A stretch of 40,409 nt of DNA from Nitrospirae bacterium CG1_02_44_142 (GTDB taxonomy: Bacteria; Nitrospirota; Thermodesulfovibrionia; Thermodesulfovibrionales; UBA1546), in the NCBI GenBank assembly GCA_001871685.1, contig MNVK01000096.1:1-40409 (forward strand), written 5' to 3'. Positions within the stretch are counted from its first letter, which is position 1. The number at the start of each line of letters is the position of its first letter. The notes beneath the pieces were generated by a model, which saw only the letters and a list, made by a program, of their open reading frames with translations, searched no databases and was not told the DNA's origin. Below are positions 30,267 through 37,346 of the stretch, piece by piece. The translations under genes and the position numbers were made by a program.

Positions 30267-30836
30267 TTAAACACCTCCCATTTTTCTTAAAAGTTCTAAT
30301 GGTATTACTTTTGATTTTTCCTCTTTTATCCTGCCCACTGCCATGGCGACCGTTTGTGCAGTAATCAACCTCTTTTCCTTTGAAAGATCTTCTGCCTCAC
30401 CAAAGGTCATGGCATTGGTAGGACAAGCCTCCACACAGGCAGGCTCCTTTCCTTCCTTCAATCGCGATTTGCAAAAATCACATTTCACAGATACACCTCT
30501 TTCGGTACCCATAGATATTGCTCCAAAAGGGCAGACCATGGCACACATCCAGCATCCCATACATCTGTCTTCATTGACCATGACACTGTCCATTTCCTCA
30601 TCCCTGTGCATTGCACCAGTAGGACATGCCGTAATACACACAGCGTCAGCGCAATGCATACACTTCGATGGATACGAGAAGGAATAAGCCTTTTCCACAT
30701 GCACCCTCTTTCTCGGCACAGGTTTTTCAAAGATGGCTGCATATATATCTTTTGAGGACGAATGCTCTACTGCACAGGCAATCTCACAGGACTTACAGGC
30801 AGTACATCTCTCGATATTGATAAACACCTCTTTCAC
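30267..30836 (-). CDS. cooF: Electron-transfer ferredoxin CooF (four [4Fe-4S] clusters)
   Basis: Carries electrons from CooS to partner enzymes. Four cysteine groups are visible: CTACKSCEIAC, CMHCADAVCITACPTGA, CMGCWMCAMVCPFGA, and CDFCKSRLK/ACVEACPTNAM. I prefer GTG 30836 (MKEVFINIER), 8 nt from GGGAGG; the upstream GTG 30845 or ATG 30842 would leave only 0-2 nt to the ribosome site. About 189 residues, usual for CooF. It is the first structural gene after rcoM, 83 bases downstream. Confidence 0.93.
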   Translation of the reverse strand: MKEVFINIERCTACKSCEIACAVEHSSSKDIYAAIFEKPVPRKRVHVEKAYSFSYPSKCMHCADAVCITACPTGAMHRDEEMDSVMVNEDRCMGCWMCAMVCPFGAISMGTERGVSVKCDFCKSRLKEGKEPACVEACPTNAMTFGEAEDLSKEKRLITAQTVAMAVGRIKEEKSKVIPLELLRKMGGV

Positions 30837-30845
30837 TCCCATCAC

Positions 30846-30928
30846 CTCCCTTTTTCATAATTTATGGCAGGCGCTCATTCAGAAGCAAGAAATTTTTGAT
30901 GAACGGTCAGGATGAATTGATAAAAGGT
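30846..30928 (-). promoter_or_regulatory. cooF upstream region with GATGAA direct repeats, candidate RcoM site and promoter
   Basis: On the plus strand GATGAAC (30898-30904) and GATGAAT (30911-30917) form direct repeats with a 13-bp period. Read on the minus strand, the first is part of ACCGTTCAT (30899-30907), which fits the published LytTR half-site pattern [TA][AC][CA]GTTN[AG][TG]. Downstream, TTGCTT and TAAATT are 18 bp apart and may be -35/-10. The GGGAGG ribosome site follows. Operator role is inference. Confidence 0.45.
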
Positions 30929-31642
30929 TTAGATAAGAGCTAACGCCTTTTTGAGATCTTTAAGCCTTCTTCTCGCCACAGGGACAGCAGGGATCTCTTC
31001 TCTATCGAAAATGATCTGGGTCTGTCCCTTGTCATCGCGTTGTATTTTATGGATATGGTTTAAGTTAGCAACAAAACTCTTATGGACCCTGAAAAATTTT
31101 TGTCCGGTATGCCGCCTAAGAATATTCTTTAAAGTGAGGTGGAGATAATAAGAACTCCTTTCTGTAAAAACCCTGCAATAATTCTCCTCAGATTTGATAA
31201 AGTAGATAGAAGATACCTCCAGAAACAGAAATGCACCCTTATCACATACAGGAAATTTATTCAACTCTATCATTCCTGTGTTAGGGTTAACTTCAGCACC
31301 TGTCTGTTCTGTTACATCTATAAAGGTCATGGCAAAGAGTGGCTTTTTCAAAGATTCTTCTATTTCGATTCTGCATACATTAATCACCAGTACCTTGTTT
31401 AAAACATCAATGATCATGGCGACAGGCACCTCGGAATCGCAGACACCGGCCTCCTGTAAAATGGCCTCTATTTTTGGATGGCTTTTTCTCGGATGATATT
31501 GAAAAACGGTTTTTCCCATATCTGATATTGCAGGGCCTAAAATTTTACGGGCATAGGCATTCATTCCAATAACCCTATAATCTGGCGAGAGTAGAACCAG
31601 ACCGATGTCCAAACAGGACTTGGAACTCTGCAGTGTGTCCAT
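30929..31642 (-). CDS. rcoM: RcoM-type CO sensor: heme PAS domain plus LytTR DNA-binding domain
   Basis: 237 residues. Residues 1-~115 form a PAS domain (LVLLSPDYRVIGMNAYARK); ~125-237 a LytTR domain (FLEVSSIYFIKSEENYCRVF, FFRVHKSFVANLNHI, PVARRRLKDLKK). Against RcoM from Burkholderia, whose heme ligands are His74, Cys94 (ferric) and Met104, the equivalents here are His50 in YHPRKSH, Cys68 in AGVCDSE and Met76 in PVAM, with a 4-residue deletion in between. CO would displace Met and switch on DNA binding. Position first in the cooF-cooS operon region supports the call. No CooA-type CRP protein is present. Confidence 0.85.
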   Translation of the reverse strand: MDTLQSSKSCLDIGLVLLSPDYRVIGMNAYARKILGPAISDMGKTVFQYHPRKSHPKIEAILQEAGVCDSEVPVAMIIDVLNKVLVINVCRIEIEESLKKPLFAMTFIDVTEQTGAEVNPNTGMIELNKFPVCDKGAFLFLEVSSIYFIKSEENYCRVFTERSSYYLHLTLKNILRRHTGQKFFRVHKSFVANLNHIHKIQRDDKGQTQIIFDREEIPAVPVARRRLKDLKKALALI

Positions 31643-31651
31643 TTCAGATAA

Positions 31652-31679
31652 AGTATATCATAATATGGTTCATCTCCAA
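31652..31679 (-). promoter_or_regulatory. Predicted rcoM promoter overlapped by a GATGAAC motif
   Basis: Minus strand -10 TATACT (31652-31657) with -35-like TTGGAG (31674-31679) 16 bp upstream. GATGAAC (31668-31674 on the plus strand reads GTTCATC) lies at the -35 edge and inside the spacer. This is the same 7-mer found before cooF, hinting at autoregulation. The -10 ends 9 nt before the ATG, so the leader would be 2-3 nt. Confidence 0.45.
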
Positions 31680-31854
31680 AGAGTTGGTATAATTATGCTC
31701 CTGCGGGAGATCAAAAATATATAATGTAAGCGGGATATTTTACGTTAAAATAGCCATCGGGCGGGTAAGTGAGCGAGAATTTTTAATTTCAAATTCAAAT
31801 TGCTTCTCCTCTGACCGTCTTTTTTCAAAGACACTAAAGCCTTTCGCATGAATG

Positions 31855-33243
31855 TTATAACTTTAACTCATACTCCTCCCCTTTATTCGGCACATGCGCA
31901 ACAAACCCGTATCTCTCTTTTATCAACTCTGAGAATTGCAAGGATGTTTCTTCTTCTCCGTGAACTACAAAGACCTGCGGGCTGTCTTTGAATGATGAAA
32001 GCCATTCAAGAAGTTCTTTCCGGTCAGCATGAGCAGAGAATCCGCCGAGCGTATATATCCCTGCCTTCACTGCTATATCTTCTCCAAAAATACGAACTGT
32101 TTTTGCTCCGTCAACAATCTTCCTGCCGAGCGTGCCTCTTGCCTGAAATCCTGAAAATATAATGCTGCACTCATGCCTCCACAGGTTATGTTTCAGATGA
32201 TGTCTTATTCTTCCGCCCTCGCACATACCGCTTCCGGCAATGATTATCGCATGGGATTTAATCTTATTCAGCGCAATGGATTCATCAACAGAATTGGTAA
32301 ACCTGAGCCTTATGCTGTCTGCCACCGAGCCGGCTGTGAGAATCCTTTGTGCCTCCTCATCAAAACACTCCGGGTGCGCAAGATATGTCTTTGTCGCTTT
32401 TTCAGCCAAGGGGCTGTCTATATATATATTGATATTGTAAAGCCTTCCCTCGCGCACAAGCCTGTTAAGCACATACAGAATATCCTGCGTCCTTCCAATT
32501 GCAAAGGCAGGGATAATAACATTTCCGCCTTTTTTGAATGTCCCTTTTATAACCTCCGCAAGTTCGTCAATAGTCTCCGGCATGCCTTTGTGCAGTCTGT
32601 TGCCATAAGTTGATTCCATAACAACATACTCAGCCTCCGCTGCAAGCGACGGGTCCTTTAATATCGGGTTCCCTTTCTTTCCGATGTCTCCTGAGAATAC
32701 TATCTTTTTTTCTTGGCGCCCGTCCTGAAACCATACCTCCAGAGTGCCTGAACCGAGGATGTGCCCTGCATCCAGGAATCTGAACTTTATCCCCTTCCCT
32801 GTGTGCTCAATCTTCCCATAAGAAACTTTCTTGAAAAATGGTATTGAAGCCTTAACGTCATCCACTGTGTAGAGTGGAAACACAGGTTCTTTACCTGCCC
32901 TCACCGCCCTTTTTGTATGCCATTCAGAATCCGTTTTCTGAATATGCGCTGAATCATAAAGCATAAGTTCTGACAGGTCTGCAGTCGCAGAGGTTGTGAC
33001 TATCTTCCCCCTGAAACCGTCTTTGACGAGCCTCGGGATAAGCCCGCTGTGGTCAATATGGGCGTGCGTAAGGAACAGATAATCTATCTCTGAAGGATTA
33101 AACAAAAAAGGCGCTCTGTTAATGTCATAGGAATCTTCTCCCTGAAACATGCCGCAGTCGACAAGCGCCTTGATTTCCGATGTCCTGATATAAAAACATG
33201 AGCCTGTAACAGTCCTTGCGCCGCCAAGGAATTGTATTTTCAA
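31855..33243 (-). CDS. Beta-CASP metallo-beta-lactamase RNase (CPSF-like)
   Basis: 462 residues. Zinc motifs: HAHIDHSGLIPRL (motif 2), DAGHILGS (motif 3), FSGDIGK (motif 4). The beta-CASP part has VIIPAFAIGRTQDILYVLN, a GSGMCEGGRIRHHL motif B/C and GGFSAHADRKELLEW plus the final VHGEEET. Such bacterial enzymes degrade RNA as exonuclease/endonuclease. The first residues MKIQFLGGARTVTGS are the standard start. It lies 211 bp from rcoM on the same strand, in the wrong order to be part of the CO operon. Confidence 0.92.
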   Translation of the reverse strand: MKIQFLGGARTVTGSCFYIRTSEIKALVDCGMFQGEDSYDINRAPFLFNPSEIDYLFLTHAHIDHSGLIPRLVKDGFRGKIVTTSATADLSELMLYDSAHIQKTDSEWHTKRAVRAGKEPVFPLYTVDDVKASIPFFKKVSYGKIEHTGKGIKFRFLDAGHILGSGTLEVWFQDGRQEKKIVFSGDIGKKGNPILKDPSLAAEAEYVVMESTYGNRLHKGMPETIDELAEVIKGTFKKGGNVIIPAFAIGRTQDILYVLNRLVREGRLYNINIYIDSPLAEKATKTYLAHPECFDEEAQRILTAGSVADSIRLRFTNSVDESIALNKIKSHAIIIAGSGMCEGGRIRHHLKHNLWRHECSIIFSGFQARGTLGRKIVDGAKTVRIFGEDIAVKAGIYTLGGFSAHADRKELLEWLSSFKDSPQVFVVHGEEETSLQFSELIKERYGFVAHVPNKGEEYELKL

Positions 33244-33299
33244 CTCATCACCTCACTTGTTTAAGTTTAACCCAGCGGCATCCAAAAAACAACAGACTC

Positions 33300-33329
33300 A
33301 TGCCAATTACACTTAAAAACAGATATAAT
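33300..33329 (+). promoter_or_regulatory. Sigma-70-like promoter for the L,D-transpeptidase
   Basis: TATAAT at 33324-33329 is perfect; -35-like ATGCCA at 33300-33305 is 18 bp upstream. Start near 33336, about 48 nt before the coding start. Confidence 0.5.
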
Positions 33330-33383
33330 ACAGACAGCCTTCTGGAAATGCAGTCTTATAAATTAAACAGGAGTGTTTCATTG

Positions 33384-34280
33384 ATGAATAACAGGTTATT
33401 CCTAACAGCAATTCTCTGTTTTAACTTTTTGATATTCTGGATAGCGCCGTCTGCTAATTCTGCGTCTTATATATACACAAAGAATAATACAGTGGTCGGT
33501 TCCCTCAAAGACTACACTGTCAAAAATGATGAGTCTTTAATTGAGATAGCGCGAAGGTTTAAACTCGGCTACAATGAAATTGCTGACGCAAATCCTGATA
33601 TTGACCCATTTGTCCCGGGAGATGGGACCTCAGTCATCATATCTTCTTCTTGGATACTGCCGGATGTGAAATCATACGAAGGCATTGTTATAAATCTCTC
33701 CGAGATGAGGCTCTATTATTTTTTCAAGCGCCGCAGTTCAAAACTTGTGGCGACTTTCCCTGTAGGAATAGGCAGCGAAGGAAATGACACCCCTGCAGGA
33801 GAGTTCAAGATTGTAGAAAAAATAGTAAAACCAAGTTGGCATGTGCCTGAATCCCTCAGAAAGGAAAAACCAAACCTGCCCAAAGTAGTGCCCCCGGGAC
33901 CGGACAACCCTCTCGGCTCTCATGCGCTAAGGCTTTCATTAGGAAGCTATCTTATTCACGGGACAAACAGGCCGTGGGGGGTCGGCAGAAGGGTAAGTCA
34001 TGGATGTATAAGGCTGTACCCGGAAGACATTCCAAGACTTTTCAAATTAGCTCCGAACGGCGTCAGGGTGACTATCGTCAAACAGCCTATAAAAGTAGGC
34101 GTTAAAAACAATAAAATATTTATTGAAGTTCACAATGACAATTACCACAAAAAGGCAGCGTATTCTAATATGGCGGTAAAACTGCTCAAAGGTAAAAACT
34201 TGCTTAAAGGCATTAGCACAGAGAAACTATATTCAGCAATAAAAGAGAAAAAGGGCATTCCTGTTGAGATATCTGAATGA
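33384..34280 (+). CDS. L,D-transpeptidase (YkuD) with LysM-like domain
   Basis: About 298 residues from ATG 33384, with AGGAG 11 nt upstream (TTG 33381 is also possible). Signal peptide 1-~27 (FLIFWIAPSANSAS). A LysM-like segment at ~43-88 (YTVKNDESLIEIARRFKLGY) binds peptidoglycan. The YkuD domain (~98-240) holds IHGTNRPWGVGRRVSHGCIR: His192 and catalytic Cys208. It makes 3-3 cross-links or attaches a lipoprotein to murein; a neighbouring Lpp-like gene makes the second role attractive. In-frame codons before 33384 overlap the beta-CASP gene and lack a secretion signal, so they are excluded. Confidence 0.93.
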   Translation: MNNRLFLTAILCFNFLIFWIAPSANSASYIYTKNNTVVGSLKDYTVKNDESLIEIARRFKLGYNEIADANPDIDPFVPGDGTSVIISSSWILPDVKSYEGIVINLSEMRLYYFFKRRSSKLVATFPVGIGSEGNDTPAGEFKIVEKIVKPSWHVPESLRKEKPNLPKVVPPGPDNPLGSHALRLSLGSYLIHGTNRPWGVGRRVSHGCIRLYPEDIPRLFKLAPNGVRVTIVKQPIKVGVKNNKIFIEVHNDNYHKKAAYSNMAVKLLKGKNLLKGISTEKLYSAIKEKKGIPVEISE

Positions 34281-34332
34281 ACAAAAAATAAGGGTTCAGT
34301 AATTATCTCCCGTGAAATCACTGAACCCTTAT
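34281..34332 (-). terminator. Hairpin terminator between ldt and lpp-like genes, T-run on the minus strand
   Basis: 13-bp arms ATAAGGGTTCAGT and ACTGAACCCTTAT (34288-34300, 34320-34332) with a 19-nt loop. On the minus strand TTTTTTG follows, a good intrinsic terminator for the lipoprotein gene. On the plus strand only a weak A/T mix follows, so it may stop ldt transcripts less well. Confidence 0.8.
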
Positions 34333-34344
34333 CACAATTACAAA

Positions 34345-34737
34345 CTATTTTTTCTGCTGTAATTCAAATGCCTTCTTTGCCTTCTTTGCAGAAGTCGCTG
34401 TTTTTTCTGATGCAGCTGCTGCTTTATGAGCAGCCATCTCTGCCTTTTCTGCGGCAGCCTCAGCCTTCTTTACGGCATTATCAGCCTTGTCTGAAGAGTC
34501 CTTTGCAACCTTCATTGCATCCTCAGCCAGCATCTTGGCATTCGCCGCCTCTTTCTTGGCGTCAGCCACCTCAGCGCTCATCTTTCCTTGCTGAGATTCA
34601 ATGTCTGCAATCTTTGCCTCCAGCTTGCTAATCCTGTCTGCGAGAGGGTCTACCTGCTCTTTTACATATTCTTTTGTAGCGCAGCCGAAGGAAAACAGAA
34701 GCACTCCCGTGAAAACTAAAAATAACGCTTTTTTCAT
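34345..34737 (-). CDS. Lpp-like alanine-zipper lipoprotein
   Basis: 130 residues from ATG 34737, preceded by GGAGGAGGTG. The lipobox LLFSFGC places the lipidated Cys at 19. The rest is a long coiled coil: DRISKLEAKIADIESQQGKM then about 60 residues of Ala/Lys/Glu heptads (KKAEAAAEKAEMAAHKAAAA), ending FELQQKK. Similar to Braun lipoprotein/alanine-zipper family, but about twice the E. coli Lpp length. The C-terminal Lys could be an attachment point for murein, done by L,D-transpeptidases such as the one next door. Further upstream codons to 34809 lack sense. Confidence 0.88.
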   Translation of the reverse strand: MKKALFLVFTGVLLFSFGCATKEYVKEQVDPLADRISKLEAKIADIESQQGKMSAEVADAKKEAANAKMLAEDAMKVAKDSSDKADNAVKKAEAAAEKAEMAAHKAAAASEKTATSAKKAKKAFELQQKK

Positions 34738-34780
34738 TTTTACACCTCCTCCTTTGCAAAAAATAGATTCATTCTTAAAA

Positions 34781-34809
34781 AGAATACATCTATTCAAAAA
34801 AAAATGCAA
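34781..34809 (-). promoter_or_regulatory. Promoter of the lipoprotein gene
   Basis: Minus strand TTGCAT (34804-34809), 17-bp T-rich spacer, TATTCT (34781-34786). Expected start about 34774, leader near 37 nt, which includes the strong GGAGGAGG ribosome site. Confidence 0.65.
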
Positions 34810-34833
34810 CTTTTTTTTAAAAAGCAGCTCCCT

Positions 34834-36096
34834 CTAAAGCTTGGCAATCTTAATCCTGGATACTTTCCTGTCTTCCATCTCCAGGATGAGAAACCTGAGA
34901 TTGTGATACCTGACCTGCTCGCCGACCCTTGGAAGCCTTCTGAAAAGCCCGAACACAAAGCCGCCGATTGTATGAAAGTCTTCGCTTGCAAGTTCAACTC
35001 CGACAAGCTCATTAATCTCATCAATTCCTGTCTGTCCGGTTACTATGAATGTCCTTTCATCAATAATCTCAACTTCTTTTTCCGCCCCCATAGCCTCAAA
35101 TTCGTCCTGAAGGCCTCCGACTATCTCCTCAATTATATCCTCAAGCGTGATAAGGCCCGCGGTGCCTCCGTATTCATCCATAACTATGGCTATCTGGAAT
35201 TTGTTCTTCTGCATCTCGTCAAGAAGTTCCGTCACCATCTTATTTTCAGGGACATAATAAGCCTCCCGCACAAGCTCTGTTATCGGCGTATAGTTCTGTG
35301 TCTTGCCCTGCGCCATCTGTATCATTATGTCCTTCACATAAAGGATTCCGGTAATGTTATCTATACTATCTTCTATAACAGGATAGCGCGAATAGCCCTC
35401 TTCCAACACCAGTTTCAGGGCATCCCCGACGGTGGACTCTTCAGGTATGGATATTATCTCTGTACGCGGCACCATCGCCTCTGTTACAACCTTATCTCCG
35501 AATTCAAAGACCTTATGGAGCATCTCTTTTTCTTCTTCTTCAAGCGTCCCTTCTTCCTCGCCTATATTTATCATCGTCTTTATCTCCTCCTCTGTCACAA
35601 AAGGGGATACGGACTTCTTCTCGCCTCCAAACATCCTGATGATGAAATTAGACGTGATTGTAAATATCCACACAAGCGGCGAAATCAGCCTGACATAAAA
35701 CGCAATAGGCCTTGCAAGCAGTAAAGAAACCTTTTCTGAATAAGCAACCGCAAAGGTCTTCGGCGCAAGCTCTCCAAATACAACGGTGAGAAAGGTCATG
35801 ACAATTGTGGCTATTATTATCCCGTCTTCACCGAAATAGCGCAGTGCGAGAGCTGTTCCTATTGATGTTGCAAGGATTGTAAATAGATTGCCTGAGAGTA
35901 TTACTGCGCTGAAGAGTTTATCATGTTCATCCAGCAGCTTCTGCACAGCCTGGGCCCTGACGTCGCCCTTCTCCATAAGGCTTCTTATCCTTATCTTGCT
36001 TACAGCAATAAAGGACGACTCCGAACCTGAAAGGATGGCAATGGCGATGAGGGACAGAGCAATAACGATTATTGAAAATATACTGTGCGGCTCCAT
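34834..36096 (-). CDS. CNNM/CBS-domain membrane protein (HlyC/CorC family)
   Basis: 420 residues. DUF21/CNNM membrane part with four hydrophobic segments in the first 150 residues (IIVIALSLIAIAILSGSESS, LFSAVILSGNLFTILATSI, IIIATIVMTFLTVVFGELAP); two CBS domains at ~200-320 (MVPRTEIISI, YSRYPVIEDSIDNITGILYV, IAIVMDEYGGTAGLITLEDI); C-terminal CorC_HlyC domain at ~335-420 (RTFIVTGQTGIDEINEL, TIGGFVFGLFRRLPRVGE). Family members influence Mg2+/Co2+ transport; specificity here unknown. The protein is in frame from ATG 36096. Confidence 0.9.
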   Translation of the reverse strand: MEPHSIFSIIVIALSLIAIAILSGSESSFIAVSKIRIRSLMEKGDVRAQAVQKLLDEHDKLFSAVILSGNLFTILATSIGTALALRYFGEDGIIIATIVMTFLTVVFGELAPKTFAVAYSEKVSLLLARPIAFYVRLISPLVWIFTITSNFIIRMFGGEKKSVSPFVTEEEIKTMINIGEEEGTLEEEEKEMLHKVFEFGDKVVTEAMVPRTEIISIPEESTVGDALKLVLEEGYSRYPVIEDSIDNITGILYVKDIMIQMAQGKTQNYTPITELVREAYYVPENKMVTELLDEMQKNKFQIAIVMDEYGGTAGLITLEDIIEEIVGGLQDEFEAMGAEKEVEIIDERTFIVTGQTGIDEINELVGVELASEDFHTIGGFVFGLFRRLPRVGEQVRYHNLRFLILEMEDRKVSRIKIAKL

Positions 36097-36099
36097 AAT

Positions 36100-36130
36100 C
36101 AGTGCTCAGTGCTCAGTGCCAGCGCTCAGT
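36100..36130. repeat. CAGTGCTCAGTG tandem repeat at the IDH C-terminus
   Basis: About three imperfect units of CAGTGCT/CAGTGC, forming the last residues (LSAGTEH) and stop codon of the isocitrate dehydrogenase gene. Related CAGTGAACAGTGAA/GTGAATAGTG runs appear near 6773-6862 around glmS. Confidence 0.5.
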
Positions 36131-37239
36131 GTTTCTTTGCTGACACTGTCACTATTCACTGACACTTTTAGTTTTTCTATGACCGCATCAGCCGCCTCGG
36201 ATGTGCCGGCAGCAGTTGGGTCATCGGGCTTTGGTTTCATGTCATAGGTTACATGCCTGCCCTCTTCTATAACAGCGGCAATTGCAGCCTCAAGTCTTTG
36301 CGCGGCGTTACTTTCGCCAAGATGCCTCAACATCATCACTCCGGAAAGCATCATAGCAAATGGATTCATCTTATTCAAACCCTTATATTTTGGAGCGCTT
36401 CCGTGCGTCGGCTCAAATACTGCCATTTCCTCCCCGATATTTGCTCCGGGCGCAAGCCCCAGCCCTCCTATAAGCCCGGCGGCCAGGTCGGAAACAATAT
36501 CTCCGTAGAGATTCGGAAGCACAATAACATCATACTTCTCAGGTTTCTGCACAAGCTGCATGCACATATTGTCAATAATCCTGTCTTCAAACTCTATATC
36601 GGTGTAATTGGAAGCCACGCTTCTTGCGGCTTCAAGAAAGAGTCCGTCAGAATATTTCATTATGTTTGCCTTATGGACTGCGGTAACTTTTTTTCTTTTA
36701 TTCTTTCTCGCATATTCAAATGCAAACCTTACTATTCTCTCGCTGCCGTAAACAGAAATCGGTTTTATGCTTATGCCGGAGTCCTGCCTTATGTCCTTCC
36801 CCGTAGATGCTTTCACAAAGTCAATTAACCGTTTTGTATCTTCCCGGCCCTTCTGAAACTCTATGCCTGCATACAGGTCTTCGGTGTTTTCCCTCACAAT
36901 AACCAGGTCAATATTGTCATATCTTGTTCTTGCGCCTTTAAAGCTCCTGCAGGGCCTTAGGCAGCTGTAAAGGTCCAGCGCCAACCTCAATGTAACATTA
37001 ACGCTCCTGAAGCCGGAGCCGATGGGCGTTGTTACAGGGCCTTTAATTGCGATTTTGTTTTTCTTGATAGAATCAATCACCCTTTGAGGAAGCGGGCGGC
37101 CCTCTTTCTTATAAACATCCTCTCCTGCATCCTGCGCTTCCCATGTAATCGGAACGCCTGTTGCCTCAATCACACGCCTTGTCGCTTCGGCTATTTCCGG
37201 CCCGATACCATCGCCCGGGATTAAAGTTATTGTGTACAT
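36106..37239 (-). CDS. Isocitrate dehydrogenase (probably NAD+-dependent)
   Basis: 377 residues of the beta-decarboxylating dehydrogenase family. Motifs: LIPGDGIGPEI, SVNVTLRLALDLYSCLRPC (substrate-binding Ser/Asn/Arg), VHKANIMKYSDGLF (Lys/Tyr), LPNLYGDIVSDLAAGLIGG with metal-binding Asp, and EPTHGSAPKYKGLNKMNP. The APKY-x-G wording and Ser-x-Asn-x-x-Leu-Arg favour isocitrate over isopropylmalate. It makes 2-oxoglutarate. The last residues are encoded by a short repeat. It lies next to the citrate-forming synthase, which supports the TCA role. Confidence 0.88.
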   Translation of the reverse strand: MYTITLIPGDGIGPEIAEATRRVIEATGVPITWEAQDAGEDVYKKEGRPLPQRVIDSIKKNKIAIKGPVTTPIGSGFRSVNVTLRLALDLYSCLRPCRSFKGARTRYDNIDLVIVRENTEDLYAGIEFQKGREDTKRLIDFVKASTGKDIRQDSGISIKPISVYGSERIVRFAFEYARKNKRKKVTAVHKANIMKYSDGLFLEAARSVASNYTDIEFEDRIIDNMCMQLVQKPEKYDVIVLPNLYGDIVSDLAAGLIGGLGLAPGANIGEEMAVFEPTHGSAPKYKGLNKMNPFAMMLSGVMMLRHLGESNAAQRLEAAIAAVIEEGRHVTYDMKPKPDDPTAAGTSEAADAVIEKLKVSVNSDSVSKETLSAGTEH

Positions 37240-37272
37240 GAGATTACCCCGCTTAATATGTTTTCATGAATT

Positions 37273-37343
37273 TGATGCATGTTACACGATGCATGACTCA
37301 CAAAATATTTGACTTGCATCGTGAATCTTGCATCGTGCATCAT
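37273..37343. repeat. GATGCATG/CATCGTGCATCATG tandem and inverted repeats
   Basis: A 70-bp stretch of GATGCATG, ACGATGCATGA, CTTGCATCGTGAATCTTGCA and GTGCATCATGA units between the two TCA genes. Same word set flanks palindromic-repeat copies 3 and 5, here without the C/G-rich core. Confidence 0.6.
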
Positions 37344-37346
37344 GAT

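Noticed and set aside
30846..31642. CooA-type (CRP family) regulator for the CODH cluster.
   Set aside because: The only regulator next to the cluster is PAS+LytTR; there is no cyclic-nucleotide-binding domain or CRP helix-turn-helix.
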